From Rhodococcus sp. JCM 9791 (GTDB lineage Bacteria > Actinomycetota > Actinomycetes > Mycobacteriales > Mycobacteriaceae), in assembly GCA_001312645.1 (NCBI GenBank), contig BBEG01000020.1:1-33523 (forward strand): DNA of 33,523 bases, read 5' to 3'. The translations under genes and the position numbers were made by a program. The notes below the pieces were generated by a model. That model saw only the letters and a list, made by a program, of their open reading frames with translations, was not told where the DNA came from and ran no database searches. This document shows, one piece after another, positions 17,231 to 25,575 of the stretch (positions within the stretch are counted from its first letter, which is position 1; every line of letters begins with the position of its first letter).

Positions 17231-17710
17231 TCAGGCCACGGTTGCAGTATGACCCGGGTGGTCGGCGAAGCGGACGGACTCCTGTGTGTCCAGCACGACT
17301 TCAACACTGCTGAACGCGAGACGTCCGTCCACGGCACGGACAGTGCCGCGAACGATACCGCTCGAGACGTTGTGGGGCTTTCCGTCGACGATCTTGGTGA
17401 CGAAGAGGTACGACGTGAACGATGCCTCCTCGTTCCGGTTCTCGGTGAGGAAAACGTTCGTCCCGTTGTGTCGCAACGGATACGGACTGTTTCGGCGGTG
17501 GTCGTCCTTCCACGCCATCACTGCGTCGGCACCGCGTAGGTCGACTCGAATGAAGTCCTCGTAGTCCGTGGCTCCGGTGTCGCTGGCACATCGGAACGCG
17601 ATGTCGTCGGTCATCAGTGCGCGCAGCGAATCGGTATCCCATTCGTCGTAGTGGTACCACCACGCCCCGACAAGTGCTGCGACATCTCCCGCCGCGAGTG
17701 AAATCTGCAT
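17231..17710 (-). CDS. NTF2/SnoaL-like protein 2
   Basis: 159 residues from ATG 17710, behind AGGAGAG. The pattern is that of a ring-hydroxylating-dioxygenase-beta or SnoaL_4-type NTF2 fold: an N-terminal helix pair (VAALVGAWWYHYDEWD), LRALMTDDIAFRC, then alternating strands (NVFLTENRNEEASFTSYLFV, GIVRGTVRAVDGRLAFSSVE). No catalytic residue can be assigned with confidence. It lies between the esterase and NTF2-like protein 3 and is presumably co-transcribed with them. Possible roles are isomerisation or hydration of a catabolic intermediate, or a structural subunit. Confidence 0.75.
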   Translation of the reverse strand: MQISLAAGDVAALVGAWWYHYDEWDTDSLRALMTDDIAFRCASDTGATDYEDFIRVDLRGADAVMAWKDDHRRNSPYPLRHNGTNVFLTENRNEEASFTSYLFVTKIVDGKPHNVSSGIVRGTVRAVDGRLAFSSVEVVLDTQESVRFADHPGHTATVA

Positions 17711-17759
17711 GATGTGCTCTCCTGTCGTGGTGAATGCTGCCCCGAACTCAATCGGGGAA

Positions 17760-18272
17760 TCACTTGGTGTAATCGAAGAATCCAGGCGTCTGGTCCACTC
17801 GCAAGCGAGTCAGGTTGCGGTACGCGATCAACCACCGACCGTCGACCTTGCGATATTTCTCGTGGTAGTGGCCGTACCCGTGCAAATGTTCCTCGCCGGA
17901 CCCGTGGGACCACCAGAGCATGTCCTCCATGGCCCACACGCCGGTCGCGGTGGTGTCCGACGTCAAAGTGATCTCGGGAGTGTGTCCGTGATGAACGCTG
18001 GTCACCGAGACCGCTCCGTCGAGGACTCGCACGATCGCCTTCGTCAGCGCCTCCTGCCCGACGACAGACCCTGGGCGCTGTGACGCATCGTCACCGGCTC
18101 TGGCGCCGAATGTGTCGCTCACGACGTCCTCGGTATGCACGCTGCCGTACAGGTCCCATTGCTTGGTGTCCATGATCCGCAGCCGGGCGGCGAACACCTT
18201 CTCGATCTCGTGGATCGCGAGGGCACGCTCTGCGGCGGCGAGTGTGATCTCCTGCGTTGTCGTGTCGGTCAT
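17760..18272 (-). CDS. NTF2/SnoaL-like protein 3
   Basis: 170 residues from ATG 18272 (MTDTTTQEITLAAAERALAI). The ribosome binding site is poor: AGG directly abuts the ATG, so the start is uncertain. IHEIEKVFAARLRIMDTKQWDLYGSVHTEDVVSD is the usual SnoaL_4 opening, and YHEKYRKVDGRWLIAYRNLTRLRVD the closing strands. Several His residues (SVHHGHTPE, EEHLHGYGHYHEKY) cluster near the predicted cavity. Function is unknown within the family; its position is 50 bp upstream of NTF2-like protein 2. Confidence 0.78.
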   Translation of the reverse strand: MTDTTTQEITLAAAERALAIHEIEKVFAARLRIMDTKQWDLYGSVHTEDVVSDTFGARAGDDASQRPGSVVGQEALTKAIVRVLDGAVSVTSVHHGHTPEITLTSDTTATGVWAMEDMLWWSHGSGEEHLHGYGHYHEKYRKVDGRWLIAYRNLTRLRVDQTPGFFDYTK

Positions 18273-18357
18273 CCTGGTGCGGCGCGGACATTCCCGATGA
18301 GGAAAGTCGGGCGCCGGCCTCCTTTCACTCAGTGGATGGTGGACGCGTACTCGGCCG

Positions 18358-19244
18358 CTACAGTCCGGACGGCGCGATGTTGGGATTAGCCCACGACGGG
18401 GGCTCGAGAGGCGGCAGCGTCTCGCGCCCGTCGAGGCTCTTGACTTCCAGCTTCTCGTGCCACGGAAAGTGCAGACTGAACGCCACATGCCCAGTGCGCT
18501 CCTCGGCCGGCAGTGTGCACATGGCCAGTACCGTCTCGACGAGGTACTCGACCGGTTCCGTGTCGTAACCCTCGGGCAGCAACGCGGCTGCTCCCGGCGT
18601 CATGATGGCGGTGGAAGGCCCGACCACGTTGACAGCAATGTTGTCGTCGACCACCTCTGCCGCCAAACCCTGGGTGAAGCGGTGCAGCGCCGCCTTGGCC
18701 GACGCGTAGATCACGTCACCCGAAGTCTTGTTGTAGTCACGGAAGGGCCGGATCGGGCTCAAGCCCGTCGAGGAGCCGATATTGACGATCCAGCCGCCTC
18801 CCCGCTTACGCATATGCGGAATCGCCGCTTGCGACAACAGGAACGGAACACGAAGATAGTGCGCCATCGTGCGATCGAACGTCGCAGGCTCATCTTCTCG
18901 ATCGACGCGTAGTCTGCGAAACCGGCGTTGTTGACGAGAATGTCGATGCCTCCGGCCTCCTCGACCACACGGTCGACGAGTGTGTCCAGCGCCTCGGCGT
19001 CCTCCAGATCTGCGGGAATGGTCAGCGCCTTCCCGCCCGCTGCCTCGATCAGCTCGACGGTTTCCTCGAGCGAACCGGGGACCGTCGTGGCTTTCCCCTC
19101 GCGAATGGACACCGAGGGTGCGGTGCCGCGCGCAGTGACCACGACGGTAGCGCCCTCCGATGCCAGGCGCTGCGCGATGGCACGACCGATGCCCCGGCTG
19201 CTGCCGGTCACCAGCGCAGTTCTCCCTGCCAACACTCCACTCAT
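18358..19244 (-). CDS. Short-chain dehydrogenase/reductase 2 (one apparent frameshift)
   Basis: ATG 19244 follows GAGGAAACGC. TALVTGSSRGIGRAIA binds the cofactor, ILVNNAGFADYASIEKM is the central block, and the active site is formed by IGSSTGLSP and YASAKAALHRF. The break near 18885 (CTGGCG read as CTGCG) interrupts KMSLATFDRTMAHYLRVPF; adding one base gives 295 residues. A longer than usual substrate loop (RPFRDYNKTSGDV) separates the catalytic Ser from the Tyr. The C-terminal 40 residues (SLDGRETLPPLEPPSW) extend past the classical SDR core. It is followed 85 bp later by NTF2-like protein 3. It probably oxidises or reduces a cyclic alcohol/ketone in the same pathway. Confidence 0.8.
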
Positions 19245-19389
19245 GCGTTTCCTCGACTCTCCGAAAGGCTACTGTTGACAGCCTGATCCAGTAACGTGCC
19301 GCCCGCAGCGTCTGAGCCCGCTCAGTGGAACAGCAATCCGGTGCGGAATCCCGGCGAAGCAGACACGCGTCCTCTCGGCATCTCTCATA

Positions 19390-19920
19390 TCAGTCGGGAA
19401 CGGATTGCGGGACCGTCTCGGGGTAGACCTGAGCGAACCAGCCGCGTTGAGTCGAATCGAAGGTGCCCAGCTCCATGGCGCGTCGCCCCCAGTTCTTGAT
19501 CAGGTCGAGGAAGCTGGTGACGTCGTAGACGTCCTCCTGCCTCGAGAACTTGCCCTCGCCGGCGTAGGTCAGGATGCTCACGTGGGGTGCTCCCCACTCC
19601 GACCCGTCGCCCGGGTCGCTCATGACGTTGTCGAGTTTGGCGACGATGGTGCCGTTCGTTTCGTCGATGATGTGGAAGTGCTCAGGAAACGCGACGGTAT
19701 GTGAGCCCGGAAACTGGTCCAGACTGGGTTCGGCCCATCCCCAGATGCCTTCCTTCCCTTCGAGTACGCCCGCCATCTGCTCGTGATAGACGACGTCGTC
19801 GGTGAACAGTTCGAGGAAGTCGCGCCAGCTTCCTTCACCCGATCCGGCGCGATTCACCGTAGCGTGCCAATTCTGGTATGCCTTCTCGAGTTCATCTCTG
19901 CTCCAGGTATTTTCGTTCAT
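19390..19920 (-). CDS. NTF2/SnoaL-like protein 4
   Basis: 176 residues from ATG 19920 (MNENTWSRDELEKAYQNWH); an upstream ATG at 19947 is in frame, and neither has a clear ribosome binding site. FLELFTDDVVYHEQMAGVLEGKEGIWGW is typical of SnoaL-type NTF2 proteins. The fold ends with strands HVSILTYAGEGKFSRQEDVYD, then an unusual helical tail (FLDLIKNWGRRAMELGTF). It is the first minus-strand gene of this half of the cluster and faces the divergent gene at 20101 across a palindrome-rich 180 bp. Function is unknown. Confidence 0.75.
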   Translation of the reverse strand: MNENTWSRDELEKAYQNWHATVNRAGSGEGSWRDFLELFTDDVVYHEQMAGVLEGKEGIWGWAEPSLDQFPGSHTVAFPEHFHIIDETNGTIVAKLDNVMSDPGDGSEWGAPHVSILTYAGEGKFSRQEDVYDVTSFLDLIKNWGRRAMELGTFDSTQRGWFAQVYPETVPQSVPD

Positions 19921-19961
19921 GCGGTATGCTAGGCACCCGTTGCGCACCGCATACGCACGCC

Positions 19962-19980
19962 CTCCCGTTCAACGGGAGGC
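19962..19980. promoter_or_regulatory. Palindrome shared with the kshA/iclR intergenic region
   Basis: CTCCCGTTCAACGGGAGGC lies between the divergent starts at 19920 and 20101. A copy differing at only two central bases lies at 30713-30731, also between divergent starts. A common operator for the two catabolic units is the simplest reading; an RNA hairpin in a leader is an alternative. Confidence 0.5.
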
Positions 19981-20007
19981 TCTGCGTTCGTGGCGGTGCA
20001 GGCCCCG

Positions 20008-20025
20008 TTGCAAGGAAGCTTGCAA
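20008..20025. promoter_or_regulatory. Second palindrome in the divergent region
   Basis: TTGCAAG-gaag-CTTGCAA has two perfect 7-bp arms about 75 bp upstream of the gene at 20101. It resembles a TetR-type operator with CAAG/CTTG half-sites, although the spacing is four rather than the two described for KstR2. Confidence 0.35.
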
Positions 20026-20100
20026 TTCGTTGTGCACGCCGGCCGAACCTCATTCACGATCCACATACCGATGATGCCCACACCTATTCTGAGGAGTGCT

Positions 20101-20537
20101 ATGTACACGAACAGTGACGACGAGCGCGAGGTCTACCGCAGCATCGTCGGCATCGCGCGAGCCATGGACGAACGGAACTGGGTCCTCATCGAAGATTGAT
20201 GATCCCTGATGCGACCGGCGATTTCGGTACCGGCCCGCTGTCTTCGGCGGTAGAGATCGTCGCGCTGCTCCGCGCGCATCTCGACGACTGCGGTCCGACA
20301 CAGCACATGATCGGGAACGTACTGATCGACGTTTCCGGTGACACTGCCACGAGCCGAGCTTATGTGGCCGATATGCACCTCGGAACCGGTGCACTCGAGG
20401 GTCGATACTTCAGGACATTGGGCGACTATCACGATTCGTGGATCCGAACTCCTGCAGGTTGGCGACTCAGCCACCGCACCAAACTGCACAACGGCCTTCT
20501 CGGCGATATCGTCGTACTGGGCATGCCCGGACTGTGA
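20101..20537 (+). CDS. NTF2/SnoaL-like protein 5 (one apparent frameshift)
   Basis: ATG 20101 follows GAGGAGTGCT. The first 32 codons read MYTNSDDEREVYRSIVGIAR...WVLIED and then meet TGA. Adding one base near 20197 continues as LMIPDATGDFGTGP and gives 145 residues ending VLGMPGL. CGPTQHMIGNVLIDVSGD and WIRTPAGWRLSHRTKLHNG match NTF2-like protein 1 closely, so the two are paralogues. The stop overlaps the GTG start of the transporter (GTGA), indicating translational coupling. It is presumably an isomerase or hydratase of the NTF2 fold; no specific reaction can be assigned. Confidence 0.75.
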
Positions 20538-21753
20538 CCTCCACGGACACCACAGCCGGCCCCGAATACGGCCACCCCGCCGGCAGCCGAGGTTACCGGG
20601 AGGCCACAGCAGCGCTCTTCGCCGCCGGGATGGCGACGTTCATGACCTTGTACTACACGCAAGGTTTGCTACCCGTACTGTCCGCGGAGTATTCGGTGTC
20701 TCCGGCAGTTTCCGCACTGACCGTGTCTGCTACCACCGCGTTGCTGGCACTGGCGATCGTGCCGGCGAGTGCCTTGTCGGAGCGTTTCGGTCGCGTTCGC
20801 GTCATGATCGTCTCCGCCGTCGCGGCCACCATCGTGGGACTGCTACTGCCGTGGAGTCCGTCGTTCGAGGTACTACTTGCCGGCAGAGCCCTGCAGGGGG
20901 TGCTGTGCGCCGGAGTACCTGCTGTGGCGATGGCGTATCTGGCCGAGGAGATCGATGGGCGCTCGGTGGGCAGAGCAATGGGCGTGTACGTAGCGGGGAC
21001 CTCGTTCGGTGGACTCACCGGCCGACTCATGCCCACACTCTCCCTGGACATCACCACCTGGACCTGGGCTTTTCAGGCCGTTACAGTCGTGGCCGCCGTC
21101 TTTGCCGCGGTGTTCGCCTGGAAGATTCCGCCCTCCGTCAACTTCACGCCGCATCGCATCGCGTTTCGCCTGCAGCTTCGCCAGTTGCGAATGCATCTCC
21201 GCGACCGCACACTTCTCGCCCTGTTCGCCGTCGGGTTCCTGTTGATGGGTTCCTTCATCACGATCTACAACTTTCTCGGCTACCGGTTGCTGTCCGCGCC
21301 CTTCTCCCTGCCACCTTCCCTTGTCGCGCTGGTCTTCTTGCTGTACCTGGGAGGCACAGCGTCTTCCGTTCTCGCCGGACGATGCGGCGACCGTTTCGGT
21401 CGCGGCCGAGTTCTGCTGGTATCGATCTTCATCATGGGCGCGGGACTCCCGGTCACCGTCTCCGACTCACTGGTTTCCGTACTCATCGGCGTCGCACTCT
21501 GCACCGTCGGGTTCTTCGCAGCGCACTCGATCGCAAGCGGCTGGGTAAGTGCACGGCCCGTACGAAACCGATCCGGCGCATCGGCCTCTACCTTCTTGCG
21601 TACTACCTCGGTAGCTCGGTCCTGGGCGGACTCGGTGGACTGTTCTTCGCCATGCACGGCTGGAATGGTCTCGTCCTGTACGTATCGGCATTTCTCACTG
21701 TCGCTGTGGTTCTCGCAGGAGCGCTACTGTGCGCCGGATCTCGTCGAGCCTGA
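20534..21753 (+). CDS. MFS transporter, YnfM/AraJ-like (one apparent frameshift)
   Basis: GTG 20534 overlaps the preceding stop. After a polar leader of about 25 residues, membrane helices begin with AALFAAGMATFMTLYYTQG. ALSERFGRVRVM between helices 2 and 3 is the MFS motif A region, repeated in the second half as LAGRCGDRFGRGRVLL. About 12 helices are visible. The frame breaks near 21586, where CCC seems read as CC; one base joins ASGWVSARPVRNRSGASA to LYLLAYYLGSSVLGGLGG and gives 406 residues. It probably moves a pathway substrate or product by proton antiport or symport; direction is not deducible. Confidence 0.83.
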
Positions 21754-21884
21754 CCGGACGAATCGAACTCGTTCTTCCGCAATTCCGATGAACGAAGCAC
21801 CCGGTGAACGGGATGCATTGGCCCGACTGCTATTCCTGCCGCCTACCGTCCAGGAACGAATACCGTCGTACCGGGAGGAAATCC

Positions 21885-22328
21885 GTGTCCATCACAGGTG
21901 TGTACGAGCCGAGTCCGAGCGACTGGATCAACGGCCACGTAGCAGCATACGAGGCGAGCAACGGCGCTGAGGCGAACGAATTCCAAGGAAAACCCGTCGT
22001 CATCCTGACGTCGGTCGGGAGGAAGTCCGGCAAGCTGAGGAAGACTCCGTTGATGCGTGTCGAGCATGACGGCGTGTACGCCGTCGTCGCATCCCAGGGA
22101 GGCCTACCGACCCACCCGGCGTGGTACTTCAATCTCGCTGCGAACCCCCGCGTCGAGCTCCGCGACAGGGACCGTGTCGGAACCTACGTGGCGCGCGAGG
22201 CGACAGGAGAAGAACGCCGCCTGTGGTGGGCGCGCGCTGCCGCAGCCTTCCCTCCTTACGACGAGTACCAGCAGAAGGCAGGACGCACGATTCCGATCTT
22301 CGTCCTCGAACCATCCGACAGCGCATAG
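21885..22328 (+). CDS. Ddn-family deazaflavin (F420)-dependent nitroreductase-like protein
   Basis: GTG 21885 lies behind GGGAGGAAATCC, the best ribosome binding site in the area, giving 147 residues (family about 150). [19 protein letters not shown] and [20 protein letters not shown] are the hallmark blocks of the Ddn split-barrel family, and the C-terminus PIFVLEPSD also fits. Members use F420H2 to reduce quinones, enones or nitro groups. In this context reduction of an alpha,beta-unsaturated ketone of a cyclic intermediate is conceivable. It lies 131 bp after the MFS gene and ends at a bidirectional hairpin. Confidence 0.85.
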   Translation: MSITGVYEPSPSDWINGHVAAYEASNGAEANEFQGKPVVILTSVGRKSGKLRKTPLMRVEHDGVYAVVASQGGLPTHPAWYFNLAANPRVELRDRDRVGTYVAREATGEERRLWWARAAAAFPPYDEYQQKAGRTIPIFVLEPSDSA

Positions 22329-22342
22329 CGGTCACGGACAGC

Positions 22343-22394
22343 ACGCATCCTCCGGGTTCTTCATGCCGAACGGCATTCGAAGGAACCGGAGGAT
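22343..22394. terminator. Bidirectional terminator
   Basis: GCATCCTCCGG (22343-22353) pairs with CCGGAGGATGC (22384-22394), and inside it ATGCCG-aa-CGGCAT forms a second perfect hairpin. It lies between the convergent stops of the Ddn-like gene (22328) and the SDR (22425). Confidence 0.8.
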
Positions 22395-22424
22395 GCGCCT
22401 ACCGTCTCGATCGACATATCTTGG

Positions 22425-23273
22425 TCAACGACCGAACTTCATGAACCGATAGAGATAGGGCACGATCCGGCGGACCGGGACGGAGCGCGGCCAGTCACCG
22501 GCGCGGAAGTACGCATCGGAACCGCCGTCGACGAAAATCACACTTCCGCAGAGGAAGTCCGCGTTGTCCGACAGCATGAACACCACCCACGCACCGAGTT
22601 TTTCTGCGTCACCGAAACCTCCGACGGGAACCGGGAACGAGCGGACGGCCTTCGCCTCGGAGGGAGTGGCCAGTTGCTTCTCGAGCAGCGGGGTCATGAT
22701 CGCCCCCGGTGCGAGAGCGTTGAGCCGGATGTCGGAACCCGCCCATTCCGGCCGAACAGCAGTGCGACGTACCCACCTGCTGACCGCGATCTTCGAGCCC
22801 GCGTAGATGATCGACGGAGCAACCTTCCCGAACAGACGAACCGACTTCACAGCCCGGTCCGCGTCGCCAGCGAGGAATGCGTTGATCGTGCGACGAGGCA
22901 CAGCCGGCGTTGTCGTGGTCGAGTTGCTGGAGAATACGACGACCTTCGCATCACCCGCTGCTGCGAGCGCATCTCGCCACCCTTCCAGGAGATCGACGAC
23001 GCCGAAATAGTTGACTTCGGCAATCAGCCGCGGACGATCCGGGCCAGGGGTGGGACCGAGGCCGGCCGCGAGCACAGCACCGTCCAGCCGACCGCCCGCC
23101 GACTCGAGAACCGCTCGTACCGCCTGTGTTCTACCCTGAACTGTCGACAGATCGGCGACGACGTCGGCGTCCTCGATATCGACGCCGATGACGGTGTGCC
23201 CGGCTTCCCGGAGTTGCTCCGTCACAGCGCGACCCATACCCGACGCGGACCCCGTTATCACATAAACGCCCAC
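22425..23273 (-). CDS. 3-alpha-hydroxysteroid-dehydrogenase-like SDR
   Basis: 282 residues from GTG 23273, behind AAAGGG; intact. VYVITGSASGMGRAVTEQL is the cofactor loop and IGVDIEDADVVADLST suggests NAD binding. GAVLAAGLGPTPG replaces the usual NNAG block, EVNYFGVVDLLEGW follows, and the active site is VVFSSNS with IIYAGSKIAVSRWVRR. The spacing, AGLGP, NYFG and ADLST-x-x-GR blocks agree with Comamonas-type 3-alpha-HSD/carbonyl reductase as I remember it, including the long insertion before YAGSK. Oxidation of a 3-alpha-hydroxysteroid to the 3-ketone would feed KstD and KshA. It lies 40 bp after the Cys-rich gene and is the last gene of the kshA-side operon. Confidence 0.82.
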   Translation of the reverse strand: MGVYVITGSASGMGRAVTEQLREAGHTVIGVDIEDADVVADLSTVQGRTQAVRAVLESAGGRLDGAVLAAGLGPTPGPDRPRLIAEVNYFGVVDLLEGWRDALAAAGDAKVVVFSSNSTTTTPAVPRRTINAFLAGDADRAVKSVRLFGKVAPSIIYAGSKIAVSRWVRRTAVRPEWAGSDIRLNALAPGAIMTPLLEKQLATPSEAKAVRSFPVPVGGFGDAEKLGAWVVFMLSDNADFLCGSVIFVDGGSDAYFRAGDWPRSVPVRRIVPYLYRFMKFGR

Positions 23274-23313
23274 AGTACCCTTTCACAACGCTGAATTCCA
23301 CCGTCCGGCAGCA

Positions 23314-23577
23314 CTATTCGTCAGTGCAGCGCGGCAGATCCGGGCCGGCAGGCAACTCGATACAGGTCTCGCCCAGTTCGTGAGACGCCACCGCACGGTC
23401 GATGGTGCTGCGCAGTGCGGCGCATTCTCGACGATGGTCACCGAGCGACAACTCCTCCGGCATCAACGGACACCACGACGTGTCCGATTCCCATTGGATC
23501 GACGTGTGTGCGGGGCTGAACTTCTCGACGAGGACGCCGATCCCACATTCCTCGCACGTCAGAGGCTGCATCGTCAT
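23314..23577 (-). CDS. Cys-rich 87-residue protein coupled to BVMO 2
   Basis: The ATG at 23577 overlaps the BVMO 2 stop as ATGA. The protein opens MTMQPLTCEECGIGVLVEKF, continues SPAHTSIQWESDTSWCP, and has further Cys at about 53, 73 and 84 (RRECAALR, GETCIEL, PRCTDE). CxxCG followed by a conserved-looking VEKFSPAHTSIQW block suggests a zinc ribbon or small iron-sulphur protein. I recall similar short proteins beside monooxygenases and acyl-CoA dehydrogenases in mycobacteria, without a known function. The tight coupling suggests it acts with the BVMO or KshA, perhaps as a metal-binding or electron-transfer partner. Confidence 0.7.
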   Translation of the reverse strand: MTMQPLTCEECGIGVLVEKFSPAHTSIQWESDTSWCPLMPEELSLGDHRRECAALRSTIDRAVASHELGETCIELPAGPDLPRCTDE

Positions 23578-25574
23578 TTCGAGGCATCTCCGTTTCTCTC
23601 GTCACTCGGTGTGGCCGGGTCGATGAAGTCGAAGTCCTTCGGATTCGGCTCCCGCAGCAGTGTCCAGTAGTCGACCAGACGCCAGGGGCACGGCACGACA
23701 GCACGTCCTTCGCTGTTCCGGTAGTAACCGTTGATCTCGGCGCCGGGATGTACCCATACCGTCTTGTCCAGGGCTTCGTCGACCTTGCGATTGTATTCGT
23801 CGAGCACGTCCTGCCGCACATCCAGTGCGTCGTGCCCGTTCTCCACGAGGTACTGCAGGCATTCGATGATGTAGTGGACGTGCTCTTCGCTCAGAATATT
23901 GTGTCCTGCACCGTGGTTCGGCGCCGAGTTCGGTCCGGCAGTGACGAAGAGATTCGGAAAGCCGGACACCTGGATACCCAGATAGGCACGGGGGTCGTTG
24001 CCGTCGTTCCACTGGCCGGCGAGCGTGCGTCCGTCCCGTCCTGCAATATCGATCGACGTGGTGAACTCGAGCGCAAAACCTGTTGCCAGGATGATGACGT
24101 CGGCGGGTATGAACTCGCCCTCGGTGGTGACAACACCGTCGGGTGTCACCCGCTGAAAGGAGGCCCGGTGCAGGGCCACGTGCTCACGGGTGAGGGCGCG
24201 GAAGAATCCGGGGTCCTTGACGATTCGTTTGCTGTACGGCCTGAAATCCGGTGTCAGCTTCTCCACGAGATCCGGTCGGTCGGCGAAGCTCGACCGGAGA
24301 TGGTTCAGCGCTGTCTCGAGCACCATCTCGTTGGCAGGCGACGCCGAGAAGTGCGTCCGTGCCCATTCAGGATCGATCCGCGGCATAGCGTACAGATTGT
24401 CGGACGCGAACCAGTACGACCGCAACCGGAACCACTCGTGATACCGCGGGATATGAGCGAGCGCCCACTTCTCGCCCTCGGGAACATCGTTCACGACGCT
24501 CTTCTCCGGAACGATCCAGTGCGGCGACCGGACCACGACGTCGAGCGACTTCACCCGATCGACGATGCTGGCCACCACCTGGACGGAGGTGCAACCGGTA
24601 CCGAGCACGACGACCCGTTTGCCGGTCAGATCGAGGTCTTCGTTCCACTCCGCGGTGTGGACGACGGTACCGGCGAACGAGTCCATTCCCTCGACATCCG
24701 GAATATTCGGTGAGTTGAGCATGCCGAGGGCGGTCACCACCGCGCTCGCACGGTGCACCTCTCGAGTCCCGTCGGTGGATTCGACGGTCACCTCCCACAC
24801 GTGTTCGTCGTCGATCCAGTGTGCGGACAGCACCCGGGTGCTCAACGAAATGTTCTCCGCGATCCCGTAGGTGTCGACGACTCCCTTCAAGTACTTCTGA
24901 TACTCCGTACCCGACGGGTAGTACTTCGACCAACCTGGATTCAGCTCGAAGGAGTACGAGTAGTAATGACTCGGTGTATCGACCGCGGCACCCGGATAGG
25001 TGTTGCGGGACCATGTTCCGCCGATCTCGTGGCGCGTCTCGAATACCTTGTAGCGGAACCCTGCGTCCTGCAGCTTGATCGCGGCGTTGATCCCGACGAT
25101 CCCCGCACCGATGATGATGACGGAGAAGTCGGCGGGCGGTGTCGCGGTGACGGGCACCCGGCGTTCGCTGATCACGAATCCTGCCTGTTCGCGCAGGATC
25201 GGCACGAATTCCCCGTCGACGCGCTCGGACGTCGCCACGTGCGCCATGCGGCCGAACAACTCCGGATCGGGAACCCCGAGTCGATCGTCCATTTCTGGAG
25301 TGAGCAGTTCGTGCGCACGTGCCCGGATATCGGCGACCACGTCGTCCGGGTACTGCCCCGGAGGGGTGGTCGGCCGGGTACCGGTTCGGTAGTGGTTGCC
25401 GGGTTCGCCGATCGTCAGGCGCGACCCGAACTCGTCGAGCAATCCGGTGTCGCCTGTGACGTGCACCAGAGACATGAGCAGCGGCGCAGGATCGCAGATG
25501 TCGATCGCTGCGTGCAGTTGTGATTCACGGTCGTCGGCGACTCGGGATCCGACCACCGAAGGTGAGGCGGTCAT
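23574..25574 (-). CDS. Baeyer-Villiger monooxygenase 2, HAPMO-like with N-terminal extension
   Basis: 666 residues from ATG 25574; the BVMO 3 stop is one base away (TGAgATG), so the pair is coupled. The ~160-residue N-terminal domain is followed by VIIIGAGIVGINAAIKLQ and GGTWSRNTYPGAAVDTPSHYY. The fingerprint is FAGTVVHTAEWNEDLD, with Asn in place of the canonical Pro/Asp after Trp. VVVLGTGCTSVQVV is the NADPH motif. It is intact and strongly similar to BVMO 1 throughout (GPNxAPNHGAGHNI, YYRNSEGRAVVPCPWRLVDYW). The two probably diverged after duplication and may act on different ketones of the same pathway. Confidence 0.88.
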   Translation of the reverse strand: MTASPSVVGSRVADDRESQLHAAIDICDPAPLLMSLVHVTGDTGLLDEFGSRLTIGEPGNHYRTGTRPTTPPGQYPDDVVADIRARAHELLTPEMDDRLGVPDPELFGRMAHVATSERVDGEFVPILREQAGFVISERRVPVTATPPADFSVIIIGAGIVGINAAIKLQDAGFRYKVFETRHEIGGTWSRNTYPGAAVDTPSHYYSYSFELNPGWSKYYPSGTEYQKYLKGVVDTYGIAENISLSTRVLSAHWIDDEHVWEVTVESTDGTREVHRASAVVTALGMLNSPNIPDVEGMDSFAGTVVHTAEWNEDLDLTGKRVVVLGTGCTSVQVVASIVDRVKSLDVVVRSPHWIVPEKSVVNDVPEGEKWALAHIPRYHEWFRLRSYWFASDNLYAMPRIDPEWARTHFSASPANEMVLETALNHLRSSFADRPDLVEKLTPDFRPYSKRIVKDPGFFRALTREHVALHRASFQRVTPDGVVTTEGEFIPADVIILATGFALEFTTSIDIAGRDGRTLAGQWNDGNDPRAYLGIQVSGFPNLFVTAGPNSAPNHGAGHNILSEEHVHYIIECLQYLVENGHDALDVRQDVLDEYNRKVDEALDKTVWVHPGAEINGYYRNSEGRAVVPCPWRLVDYWTLLREPNPKDFDFIDPATPSDERNGDASK

Positions 25575-25575
25575 C

